From Kribbella jejuensis (GTDB taxonomy: Bacteria > Actinomycetota > Actinomycetes > Propionibacteriales > Kribbellaceae), in contig NZ_VFMM01000001.1 in assembly GCF_006715085.1 (NCBI RefSeq), positions 1,550,001 through 1,614,000 of the forward strand: a DNA stretch of 64,000 nucleotides, in the 5' to 3' direction. Positions 37,841 through 45,548 of this stretch are shown piece by piece. The first letter of the stretch is position 1. Each line of letters begins with the position of its first letter. The position numbers were made by a program, and so were the translations under genes. The notes below the pieces were generated by a model. The model had not been told where the DNA came from and searched no databases. It worked only from the letters and a program-made list of their open reading frames with translations.

Positions 37841-39421
37841 ATGGCATTCACGATCCTGCACACCCGGCTCGTCGACCGCGGTACGCCGCTGACCGCGGAC
37901 TGTCTGCGGGTCGCGGACGGTCGCATCCTCGCGATCGGCGGTCCCGACATCGCGCGACCGGACGACGTACTCGTCGACGGCACCGGTACGACGCTGCTCC
38001 CCGGGCTGATCGACGCGCACGTCCACCTGGCGCCGGGCAGCACGCAACTCGCCGCGACGTACGGCGTGACCACCCAGCTCGACATGTTCAGCATGCCCGA
38101 GGTGATCGCCGCGGAGACGCCGCGCTCCGCCTTCTTCACGTCGAGCATCGGGGCGACCGCGCCGGGCGGCCACCCGACGATCGCCTTCCCGCCGCTCCCC
38201 TATGTCACCGGTCCGGACGACGCGAAGCGGTTCGTTGCCGACCGCATCGCGGAGGGAGCCGACTACCTGAAGCTGATCTACGACGACGGCGCCGGCGCAG
38301 GGATGAGCATGCCGACGCTGGACGCGCCGACGGTACAGGCGCTGACCTCCGAGGCTCATGCGCACGGGCTGACGGTCGTGGCTCACGTGTCGACGGCGGC
38401 CGCTGCCGTCGAGGCGGTGGAGTGCGGGGTCGACGTACTCGCGCATGCGCCGTCGGATCTCATGTCCCCCGCTGACATCGAGGCGGTCGCCGGTGTGGCC
38501 GTCATCGCGACGTTGGGCATCGTCGACGGATTCAACGGGCCGTCCGGGCGGCTGCCGTTGCTGGACGAGCCAGAGCTGATGGCACGGATGCCTGCGCGCT
38601 GGCGGCGTGTGCTGGACGGTCAGTCGCGTCGTTGGATGCCACCACAGCCGCCTGACGGTGCGGGGGCTCGGGCGAACACGCTGGCGTTGCTACGGGCCGG
38701 CGTACGCATTCTTGCCGGTACGGACGCGCCCAACCCGGGCCTGGTGTTCGGGGCGTCGCTGCACAAGGAACTGGTTCACCTTGTGCGCGCTGGGCTCAGT
38801 CCGGCCGACGCGCTCGTTGCTGCGACCAGTGCACCGGCCGAGGTGTTCAAGCTGACAGACCGTGGGCGGCTGACAGTCGGGGCTCGCGCTGACTTGCTAC
38901 TGGTCGACGGGGACCCACTGGTCGATATCACTGCGACACAACGGATTCGCCAGGTCTGGGTCGGTGGGGAGGCACCGGCTCCGTACGCGGGTACTGCGAC
39001 AGAGCTCGCCACGATCCACTTCCTCGGCGAGACCACGGAGCGCATTGTGAGCACTCTGAAGAAGTTGTGGCCCGGACTGCCCTCGCCAGAGGACGTGCGG
39101 CGGGAGGACGGCGAACTGCTGGGCCGTGTGGTGCCTGTGGCCGGGGGGTGGTTGCCGACGACGGTCTTCGGTGCAGCCCTCGGTCCGGTGAGCGACCGGG
39201 ACGCCGCGGTCGACGTACTGGAGAAGGAAGGACTCGCGAGTCTGACCGAGACCTGGTGGGCGCGCACGGACGGGCCGGACTGGCACGAGGCAGTACTCAT
39301 GGAAGCGCAGCCGGATCGCGTCCGGCTGCGCTGGAAGGACCCGCTGCGGGACCAGCCCGCGGCAGGTCAGTGGTACGACGTGATCGACATCGACCTGTCC
39401 CGTCAGCCCCTGCCGACGTAG
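37841..39421 (+). CDS. Amidohydrolase family protein with C-terminal extra domain
   Basis: 526 aa. Residues 1-~400 form a metal-dependent amidohydrolase of the imidazolonepropionase/dihydroorotase type: LPGLIDAHVHLAPG (metal His-x-His), a lysine in DYLKLIYDD, VVAHVSTAA (His), VLAHAPSD (His) and LAGTDAPNPG (catalytic Asp). The last ~110 residues (from EDVRREDGELLG) form a separate alpha/beta region with TETWWARTDG and VLMEAQPDRVRLRW, not part of the usual enzyme fold. Divergent from the MerR gene. The last 19 bases overlap the 3' end of the SDR gene on the other strand. Substrate unknown. Confidence 0.85.
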   Translation: MAFTILHTRLVDRGTPLTADCLRVADGRILAIGGPDIARPDDVLVDGTGTTLLPGLIDAHVHLAPGSTQLAATYGVTTQLDMFSMPEVIAAETPRSAFFTSSIGATAPGGHPTIAFPPLPYVTGPDDAKRFVADRIAEGADYLKLIYDDGAGAGMSMPTLDAPTVQALTSEAHAHGLTVVAHVSTAAAAVEAVECGVDVLAHAPSDLMSPADIEAVAGVAVIATLGIVDGFNGPSGRLPLLDEPELMARMPARWRRVLDGQSRRWMPPQPPDGAGARANTLALLRAGVRILAGTDAPNPGLVFGASLHKELVHLVRAGLSPADALVAATSAPAEVFKLTDRGRLTVGARADLLLVDGDPLVDITATQRIRQVWVGGEAPAPYAGTATELATIHFLGETTERIVSTLKKLWPGLPSPEDVRREDGELLGRVVPVAGGWLPTTVFGAALGPVSDRDAAVDVLEKEGLASLTETWWARTDGPDWHEAVLMEAQPDRVRLRWKDPLRDQPAAGQWYDVIDIDLSRQPLPT

Positions 39422-40158
39422 GGCATGCCGGCTGCCATCACGGTCAGCGACGGTACGGCGACGCTCGTCGGGAGCTCCGCGATCCGTACGACGAAGTCCG
39501 CCACGATCTTCGGGTCGAACGTCGGCTCGACCGCGATCGAACCGTCCGGCTGGAGCACGCCTTGCTCCATCCGGGCGGTCATCGCGGTCGCGGCGTTCCC
39601 GATGTCGATCTGGCAGGCGGTGATGCCGTGCGCCCGGCCCTCCAGCTCGAGGCTCTTGGTCAGTCCGGTGATGGCGTGCTTGCTCGCGGTGTACGCGATC
39701 CCCTGCGGCCGCGGTACGTGCGCCGAGATCGACCCGTTGTTGATGATCCGCCCGCCCTTCGGCTGCTGCCGCAACATCAGCGCGTACGCCGCCTGCGCAC
39801 AGAGGAACGAACCCGTCAGGTTGGTGTCCACCACCCGCCGCCAGTCCTCCTCCGTGACGTCCTCCACGCCCGCGGCCGGCGACCCGGTCCCCGCGTTGTT
39901 GACCAACACATCGACCCGCTCGAGCCCCGCGAAGAACCCTCTCACCGCGGCACCGTCCGCAACGTCCAGAACACCCCACCGCACCTCGCCCACGGCGTTG
40001 GCCGCCGCCGCGTCAGCGGCTGCTACTGCGGCGGTTTCTTTCAGCTTCTCCTCGGTCCTGCCAGTGACCCAGACCTGAAAGCCTGCCCGCGCGAGCGCCA
40101 GCGCCATCTCCCGCCCGAGCCCCGACCCACCTCCGGTCACCACCGCAACCCGCGTCAC
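39403..40158 (-). CDS. SDR family oxidoreductase
   Basis: 251-aa short-chain dehydrogenase with GTG 40158 start behind AAGGGGG. It has cofactor motif TGGGSGLG (~8-15), NNAG (~88-91), catalytic Ser in NNGSISAHVPRP, and YTASK (~158-162). The TGR after the second strand (VTGRTEEKL) suggests NADP preference. The upstream region runs into a MarR operator area, so it may be controlled with the divergent MarR-DHA2 operon. Substrate unknown. Confidence 0.88.
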   Translation of the reverse strand: MTRVAVVTGGGSGLGREMALALARAGFQVWVTGRTEEKLKETAAVAAADAAAANAVGEVRWGVLDVADGAAVRGFFAGLERVDVLVNNAGTGSPAAGVEDVTEEDWRRVVDTNLTGSFLCAQAAYALMLRQQPKGGRIINNGSISAHVPRPQGIAYTASKHAITGLTKSLELEGRAHGITACQIDIGNAATAMTARMEQGVLQPDGSIAVEPTFDPKIVADFVVRIAELPTSVAVPSLTVMAAGMPYVGRG

Positions 40159-40290
40159 GAAACGCCCCCTTCTGCCGTCGTAAGCATGAGAGCGATTCTC
40201 CTCCACTGCGCAGTGTGACGACCCGGCAACCGAGAGTAAATGAGTGGCGACTCACTTGAAAACCCTGGAAACTCATTTGCGTGTATCACG

Positions 40291-40319
40291 CAAGCATGTA
40301 TATGCTTGCAGCATGCAAG
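40291..40319. promoter_or_regulatory. Overlapping MarR operators
   Basis: CAAGCAT-GTAT-ATGCTTG (40291-40308) and CTTGCA-GCA-TGCAAG (40305-40319) are both perfect inverted repeats and share bases. The second one covers the MarR start codon (ATG 40313), so binding would block transcription of a leaderless or near-leaderless message. Confidence 0.75.
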
Positions 40320-40918
40320 TAAACGACGCGTACGCTCCACAGACCCCGATCGAGGGTGTGATGCACGCGTTCACCCGGATCGGGCGCCGGCTGAAGGCCA
40401 AGCAACCCGGCGACACGATCGACCACAGCGCGCACGTCGTGCTGTTCGCCCTCCGGTGCAACGGCGCACTGCGGCTGTCCGATCTGGCCGCCCGGCTGGA
40501 GCTCGACGCCTCGACCACCAGCCGGCACGTCCGGTCCCTCGAGCAGCTCGGGCTGGTCCGGCGCTCCCCCGACCCCGACGACGGCCGCGCGTTCCGGGTC
40601 GAGCTCACCGAGCAGGGTGTCGAGCAGTGGGAGACCAGCGCCCGGCACCGGATGGAGCTGCTGAGCGCCGCGATGGAGGGCTGGTCCGAGGAGGACGTGC
40701 AGACCTTCGAACGGCTGATGACCCGCTTCGCGGACGGCGTCGCCGCCCTGACCGAAGCACCGAGCAGCGCCGCCTGGGCCGAGAAGGGGTGGGCCGCGGT
40801 CGCACCCCGGCTGCACCAGCCCGCCCGGGCAGAGCGCAGTACCGACACAGACTCCACTGCCGGCGGCGACCCCGACGGCAGCGCGAACCACGACAACAAC
40901 CTGGAGAGCACCAGATGA
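40313..40918 (+). CDS. MarR family transcriptional regulator
   Basis: 201 aa. Helix-turn-helix LRLSDLAARLELDASTTSRHV (in part: LSDLAARLELDASTTS) and wing DPDDGRAFRVELTEQG. The last ~30 residues are a disordered Asp/Ser/Asn-rich tail. ATG 40313 was chosen because it lies just inside the palindromes; longer starts would be internal to the operator. Its stop overlaps the ATG of the DHA2 pump (ATGA), so it represses its own pump operon. Confidence 0.88.
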   Translation: MQVNDAYAPQTPIEGVMHAFTRIGRRLKAKQPGDTIDHSAHVVLFALRCNGALRLSDLAARLELDASTTSRHVRSLEQLGLVRRSPDPDDGRAFRVELTEQGVEQWETSARHRMELLSAAMEGWSEEDVQTFERLMTRFADGVAALTEAPSSAAWAEKGWAAVAPRLHQPARAERSTDTDSTAGGDPDGSANHDNNLESTR

Positions 40919-42525
40919 GCACCACAGAGCCCGCCACCGCCGGTGGGACTGCACCGACCGACGGTGGTCCCACCTACCTGTCCCACAAGCAGATCCTGGT
41001 GATCCTCGGCGGCCTGATGGCCGGGATGTTCCTGGCCGCACTGGACCAGAGCATCGTCGGCACGGCGCTGCCGCGGATCGTCAGCGAGTTCAACAGCCTC
41101 GACAAGCTGTCCTGGGTGGTCACGGCGTACCTGCTGACCTCGACCGCCTCGACTCCGCTGTGGGGCAAGATCTCCGACCTGTACGGCCGTCGCCCGCTGT
41201 TCATCGCGGCGATCGTCACCTTCCTGGCCGGTTCGGTGCTGTCCGCACTGTCCGGCAACATCGAGCAGCTGATCGGCTTCCGGGCCGTCCAGGGTCTCGG
41301 TGCCGGTGGCCTGATGTCACTGGCCTTCGCCACTATCGGCGACGTGATCCCGCCGCGCGAGCGCGGCAAGTACATGGGGTACTTCGGTGCCGTCTTCGGC
41401 CTGTCCTCGGTGGCCGGCCCGCTGCTCGGCGGTCTGCTCACCGACGGTCCCGGCTGGCGCTGGATCTTCTGGATCAACCTGCCGATCGGCTTGGTTGCCC
41501 TGGGCATCGTCGGTGCCGTGCTCAAGCTGCCGCACGTGAAGCGTTCGCACAAGATCGACTACCTGGGCGCCTCCACGATCGCCGCCGCGGTCACCTCGCT
41601 GCTGCTGGCCATCTCCTGGAGCGGTCCGACCAACGGCTGGGGCACCGCCACCACGATCGCGCTGCTGGCCGGGGCCGTCGTCCTCGCCGTCGCGTTCGTG
41701 ATCATCGAGCTGCGGGTGGCCGAGCCGATCATCCCGATGGACCTGTTCAAGGGCCGGATCTTCTCCGGGTACGCCGGGTACGCGTTCCTGCTCGGTTTCG
41801 CGATGTTCGGTGCGCTGATCTTCCTGCCGCTGTACCTGCAGGCGGTCAAGGACCTGTCGCCGACCCGCTCCGGCCTGGCGTTGCTGCCGATGATCGTCGG
41901 TATCTTCTCCGCGTCGATCCCGAGCGGCCAGATGATGAGCAAGAGCGGCCGGTACAAGCACTTCCCGATCATCTCCGCGGTCCTGGTCGGCGGTGCGATG
42001 GTGCTGCTGTCCACGATCAGCCTGACCACGCCGTACTGGCACCTGGCGATCTTCATGTTCGTGATGGGCGCCGGTCTGGGTCTGTCGATGCAGATCACCG
42101 TGACCGCCGCGCAGAACAGCGTTCCCCGGCAGCACATGGGTAGTGCGACCTCGACGATGACCTTCTTCCGCTCGATGGGTGGTGCGATCGGTACCGCGGT
42201 CTACGGCGCCGTACTGACCAGCCGGCTGAAGGTCCACCTGGGCGACATCATCCCGAACGCCACGCAGACGATGGTCGACGGACTGGCCAAGGCGGCCAAC
42301 AGCGTCCAGGCCCTGCACGGGCTGAAGGAGCCGATGAAGGGCTTCGCACTGCACGGGCTGGTCGACGCGATGGACGACGTGTTCCTGGTCTCGCTGCCGT
42401 TCCTGGCGATCGCGCTGATCCTCGCGGTCGTCACCCCGGAGCAGCGGCTGGCCGGCCGCAACGACGGCCCGAAGCCCGAGGGCGACGAGTCGCTGGAGGC
42501 TTCGGCAGCCGCCGCCATGCACTGA
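40915..42525 (+). CDS. MFS drug:H+ antiporter (DHA2, EmrB/QacA type)
   Basis: 536-aa, 14-helix exporter. ALDQSIVGTALPRIVSEF (~41-58) is the first-helix DHA2 signature, GKISDLYGRRP is motif A and the GPLLGGLLTD region with GWRWIFWINLPIG is motif C. The C-terminus is Glu/Ala-rich. It is coupled to the MarR gene by a 4-base overlap and followed by a strong terminator. It exports toxic or signalling compounds that cannot be named from sequence. Confidence 0.92.
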   Translation: MSTTEPATAGGTAPTDGGPTYLSHKQILVILGGLMAGMFLAALDQSIVGTALPRIVSEFNSLDKLSWVVTAYLLTSTASTPLWGKISDLYGRRPLFIAAIVTFLAGSVLSALSGNIEQLIGFRAVQGLGAGGLMSLAFATIGDVIPPRERGKYMGYFGAVFGLSSVAGPLLGGLLTDGPGWRWIFWINLPIGLVALGIVGAVLKLPHVKRSHKIDYLGASTIAAAVTSLLLAISWSGPTNGWGTATTIALLAGAVVLAVAFVIIELRVAEPIIPMDLFKGRIFSGYAGYAFLLGFAMFGALIFLPLYLQAVKDLSPTRSGLALLPMIVGIFSASIPSGQMMSKSGRYKHFPIISAVLVGGAMVLLSTISLTTPYWHLAIFMFVMGAGLGLSMQITVTAAQNSVPRQHMGSATSTMTFFRSMGGAIGTAVYGAVLTSRLKVHLGDIIPNATQTMVDGLAKAANSVQALHGLKEPMKGFALHGLVDAMDDVFLVSLPFLAIALILAVVTPEQRLAGRNDGPKPEGDESLEASAAAAMH

Positions 42526-42596
42526 CCCAGCACCGACCGAGCACTGACCCTGCACCGATCCGCTTGACCGAACCGATACCAAACCTCGGTTGACCT

Positions 42597-42641
42597 ACCC
42601 GACAGCCGTCCTGGAAAGCTTTCCAGGGCGGCTGTTCGGGT
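42597..42641 (+). terminator. Long hairpin after the DHA2 pump gene
   Basis: Arms of ~22 bases, ACCCGACAGCCG... on the left and CGGCTGTTCGGGT on the right, fold around CTGGAAAGCTTTCCAG, itself a perfect palindrome. One mismatch and one bulge. No long T-run. Confidence 0.75.
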
Positions 42642-42680
42642 TCTGTACACCGTGCGGACCGCCGTCTGACCCTCCCCGGG

Positions 42681-42695
42681 ACTTAGTTTCGTCAG
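42681..42695 (+). promoter_or_regulatory. Upstream element of module gene A1
   Basis: ACTTAGTTTCGTCAG lies 42 bases before ATG 42723. The third paralogue has ACCTAAGTTTGCGCAG at 49684-49699. The shared TnAGTTT-n3-CAG pattern is suggestive, but two sites prove little. Confidence 0.3.
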
Positions 42696-42722
42696 GTACC
42701 GAACGACAGGACTGCCGCACGG

Positions 42723-43316
42723 ATGAAGACACTTGACCGGCCGCTGGACGACGACGACCGCGCGATGGCCGACATCGCCGAGGTGCGTGACTGGCGACGC
42801 CTGGGCGGACCCCAGACGGGCCAGACCGGCGCCGTGCCCGTACGCCGGCTGATCAAGCGGGTGAAGTCGGCGACCAACTGGAAGCCGTGGCCGATCAACC
42901 GCCGGACGGTGATCGACGACCAGCTGGACGGCTGGGGGTTCCTGACCCGGCGGAACACCGAGCTGGCGGTGTACGACGACCAGGTGCTGCCGCACAGCCC
43001 GTTCAGCGGCTGGGTCGCGTTCTCGATCGAGGCGTGGGACGTGGACGCTGCGGCCGAGGGGCTCGACGAGCACTGGCCGCAGAAATTCAACCTCGCCTGC
43101 CGGCACTGGGGACAGCCCTCGTACGTCGGAGTGGACAGCAAGACCGGGTTCGACGACGACTGGGCGCCCGGTGCCGGGATCGGACGCCGGCACCTGGCCG
43201 TCTGGACGCCGCCGGGCGCGGAGATCCACTTGTACAGCAACAGACCGACGCTGAAACCCTTGACCGTGTCGGTGGGTATCAACTATGTGGTCTACCTCAA
43301 CGAGGAGGGGACATGA
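42723..43316 (+). CDS. DRPLD-family unknown protein, copy 1
   Basis: 197 aa, soluble, acidic, no signal peptide or membrane helix. It starts MKTLDRPLDDDDRAMADIAE and ends with GINYVVYL plus a four-residue tail. Shared with copies 2 and 3: the N-terminal DRPLD...AMAD-AE--DW block, a Trp-Lys-Pro-Trp segment (WKPWP), the WGF block, a SGW segment, A-EGLDEHWP, and a C-terminal block GAGIGRRHLAVW-PPGAEIHLYS-RPT-KPL. Copy 1 is the most diverged in the middle. The stop overlaps the next gene start (ATGA). I do not recognise the family; high Trp and acidic content suggests a ligand- or protein-binding fold such as an immunity or adaptor protein. Confidence 0.75.
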   Translation: MKTLDRPLDDDDRAMADIAEVRDWRRLGGPQTGQTGAVPVRRLIKRVKSATNWKPWPINRRTVIDDQLDGWGFLTRRNTELAVYDDQVLPHSPFSGWVAFSIEAWDVDAAAEGLDEHWPQKFNLACRHWGQPSYVGVDSKTGFDDDWAPGAGIGRRHLAVWTPPGAEIHLYSNRPTLKPLTVSVGINYVVYLNEEGT

Positions 43317-43633
43317 GAACAACCGCCCACAGGGACCGCGAGACCCAGCGGGACCTGCTGTTCACCAACGCCGAGGTCCCGGCTCCCAAGGGCGAGCCAC
43401 ACAGCAGCGTCTCGGCCGACTCGCTCACCCGACTCGCCCACCAGCGGCTCTCGGCCACCGGACAGACCGCCACCCAGGCGGCGACGCTGGATCCGAGTAT
43501 CCGCGCCGGGATGCCGCCGCCGCTGCGGCCCGGCCAGGCGCGGACGCCGGGCACCGGCGAGCGGCGCCCGGGCAACGGCAGCACACCGGGCCTGTCGTCC
43601 GGCAAGGACACCCGCGACGGCGGCCGCGGATAG
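43313..43633 (+). CDS. Disordered partner protein of copy 1, 106 aa
   Basis: Translated from ATG 43313 behind GAGGAGGGG, overlapping the upstream stop by 4 bases. A charged start (MRTTAHRDRETQRDLLFTNA) is followed by ~35 Ser/Ala/Thr-rich residues with possible helix (SADSLTRLAHQRLSATGQTA) and a Pro/Gly/Arg-rich tail (PPPLRPGQARTPGTGERRPG). It is probably mostly unfolded alone. It occupies the same position as the repetitive proteins after copies 2 and 3, but does not align with them. Function unknown. Confidence 0.6.
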   Translation: MRTTAHRDRETQRDLLFTNAEVPAPKGEPHSSVSADSLTRLAHQRLSATGQTATQAATLDPSIRAGMPPPLRPGQARTPGTGERRPGNGSTPGLSSGKDTRDGGRG

Positions 43634-43662
43634 CAGACCGCTCCGCTGGTTGCCGGTGGTTG

Positions 43663-43689
43663 CCGGTGGTTGTCGTTGGCAACCACCGG
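43663..43689. repeat. Hairpin and TGCCGGTGGT repeats before copy 2
   Basis: TGCCGGTGGT occurs twice in tandem (43651-43670). CCGGTGGTTG (43663-43672) then pairs perfectly with CAACCACCGG (43680-43689). It may end the copy 1 transcript or control copy 2. Confidence 0.6.
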
Positions 43690-43758
43690 ATGACCCGCCG
43701 CGGATTCTATGGTTTTGATCACAGGCAGCACGTTCGCGACGAAGGGGAAGCACCCCGC

Positions 43759-44337
43759 ATGAAAATCAAGGACAGGCCGCTCGACGCCGATGCGCGCGCG
43801 ATGGCCGACCTCGCCGAGGTCGAGGACTGGAGCAAGATCGCCGGTCCCGACACCGGCGAGACCGGGTACGAGCTCGTCAAGGCGCTGGTGCAGCGGGTCT
43901 CCGGCGAGACCGGCTGGAAGCCGTGGCAGGACGAGCCGGGTACGAACTACGACAACGTCCAGTCCTGGGGTTTCGAGACCTCGCGGGGTACGACGATGAT
44001 CGTGTTCCCCGGACTGGTGTTCGCGGACGTCCCGGACAGCGGCTGGTCGGCGTACGACCTGCAGCCCGAGGACATCCCGGCCGCCGAGGCCGGCCTGGAC
44101 GCGCACTGGCCGGAGGCGTTCGCGCTCGGCGTGAAGATCTGGGGCCCGCCGATCTGGGCCAGCGACCGGCGGAACCCGAACTTCGAGGACGAGTTCTGGC
44201 CCGGCGCCGGCTTCGACCGCCGGCACCTGTCGATCTGGCCGCGACCGGGCGCCAACATCTTCCTCTACAGCGACCGGCCGACGGCGGATCCGTTGTCCCC
44301 GGCTGTCGGGATCAACTACACCGTCTATCTCGACTAG
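43759..44337 (+). CDS. DRPLD-family unknown protein, copy 2
   Basis: 192 aa, starting MKIKDRPLDADARAMADLAEV and ending GINYTVYLD. It is closest to copy 3: both have SWGF-TSRGTTMIVF-GL-F-D-PDSGWSAYD, then AAEAGLDAHWP, then FEDEFWPGAGFDRRHLSIW-RPGANIFLYSDRPTADPL. No catalytic motif is recognisable. The next gene starts 8 bases after the stop, with AGGAG in the junction. Unrecognised family. Confidence 0.75.
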   Translation: MKIKDRPLDADARAMADLAEVEDWSKIAGPDTGETGYELVKALVQRVSGETGWKPWQDEPGTNYDNVQSWGFETSRGTTMIVFPGLVFADVPDSGWSAYDLQPEDIPAAEAGLDAHWPEAFALGVKIWGPPIWASDRRNPNFEDEFWPGAGFDRRHLSIWPRPGANIFLYSDRPTADPLSPAVGINYTVYLD

Positions 44338-44345
44338 GAGACACC

Positions 44346-45500
44346 GTGACCAACACGCCAAGCGAGGGCCCGGCGACCACGGGCACCCGGGCGCTCACCC
44401 CGGACGAGACCCTGATCGCGACCCGGGTCGAGACCCTCGTCGCGCAGCGGCTGGCAGCCCAGGCGCGGGCGGACGAGCTCCGGCGCCGCTCGCTCGCCGG
44501 ACGCGCGCGAAGGGTTGCGCCGTACGCCGCCGTGGCCGCCGTCGGCGCCGCCACCGAGCCGGGCCAGCAGGTCCTGTCCGCGGCCGGTGACGCCGCCGTG
44601 ACTGCCGGCCAGGGAATCGCCGACGCCGGAGTGGCGGTCGGCGACGCCGCTGTATCTGCCGGCGAGGCGGTCGGCGACGCAGCTGTGACCGCAGGCCAGG
44701 CCGTCGGCGACGCAGCCGTGACCGCCGGCGAGGCGGTCGGGCACGCAGCCGAGGCTGTCGGGCGGGAAGCGGCCCACATCGGCCAGGAGATCGGTCAGGG
44801 CGCCACCGACGCCTACAACGCGAGCGTGCACGGCGTCGAGCAAGCCGCGGGCGCGGTCGCCGATACTGCGACCAGTGCCTGGGACTCCACCGTCCAGGGC
44901 GTCCAGGGCGCTGCGTCGGCCGTGTCCGGCTGGGCGGTGGAGACCTGGCATTCGGCGAGTGACGCCGTCACCACGGCCGCGCACGCGGTCGGTTCATGGG
45001 CCGCGCAGTATGGCGACCAGATCGCCGCGCACCCCGGTAACGCCGCGGTGACCGCCGGTCTCGGTGCCGCCGCGGTGGTCGCAGCGACCCCAGCGCTCCG
45101 GCAGGGGGTCGGCAACGCGATCAAGGCCGTCAGCCGCTGGGCCAGGGACGCGCCGGGCGAGATCGCGCAGAAGGCCCGGTCACTGGCCGTCGGCGCGATG
45201 CTGACGTACAACAACCTCCGCGGGATCGATTCGAACCGCGGCGAGTCCGCCAAGGCAACCCACCAGGCGGTCGCCGAAGCCAACCAGATCACCGGTGGCG
45301 ACCGGCCCCTGCCGAGCGTCGCAGAAGTGCGGGAGGCGCTGGCGGCTCCCGGCAGCGACCCGGCGCTCGCGCCGGCCGGCGGTAAGCAGCCGGAGGCTGC
45401 GGTACAAACCGGCCAGGGCACTCAGGGCCAGGGCGCTGCCGAACGCACCGGCGCCGCGGTCGACCCGAAGACCAAGAACGGTCCGGCCCAGGGTCTCTAG
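44346..45500 (+). CDS. Repeat-rich helical partner protein of copy 2 (LEA-like 11-mers)
   Basis: 384 aa from GTG 44346. The N-terminus is coiled and charged (ETLIATRVETLVAQRLAAQA). Residues ~80-140 are tandem 11-residue units AVGDAAVTAGQ/E, an amphipathic pattern of the kind seen in LEA and apolipoprotein-like proteins. A longer alanine/Trp-containing helical stretch (~140-250) follows, then a modestly hydrophobic segment (NAAVTAGLGAAAVVAATPAL) that might touch membrane, and a tail with TYNNLRGIDSNRGESA. No signal peptide. Followed by a strong bidirectional hairpin. Function unknown. Confidence 0.65.
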   Translation: MTNTPSEGPATTGTRALTPDETLIATRVETLVAQRLAAQARADELRRRSLAGRARRVAPYAAVAAVGAATEPGQQVLSAAGDAAVTAGQGIADAGVAVGDAAVSAGEAVGDAAVTAGQAVGDAAVTAGEAVGHAAEAVGREAAHIGQEIGQGATDAYNASVHGVEQAAGAVADTATSAWDSTVQGVQGAASAVSGWAVETWHSASDAVTTAAHAVGSWAAQYGDQIAAHPGNAAVTAGLGAAAVVAATPALRQGVGNAIKAVSRWARDAPGEIAQKARSLAVGAMLTYNNLRGIDSNRGESAKATHQAVAEANQITGGDRPLPSVAEVREALAAPGSDPALAPAGGKQPEAAVQTGQGTQGQGAAERTGAAVDPKTKNGPAQGL

Positions 45501-45506
45501 CACCGT

Positions 45507-45545
45507 CGAACCGGCCGTCCCCCAGGGTGGAGGACGGCCGGTTCG
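45507..45545. terminator. Bidirectional hairpin terminator
   Basis: CGAACCGGCCGTCC (45507-45520) is perfectly complementary to GGACGGCCGGTTCG (45532-45545). It sits between the converging partner and AI-2E-family genes. Confidence 0.85.
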
Positions 45546-45548
45546 TTG

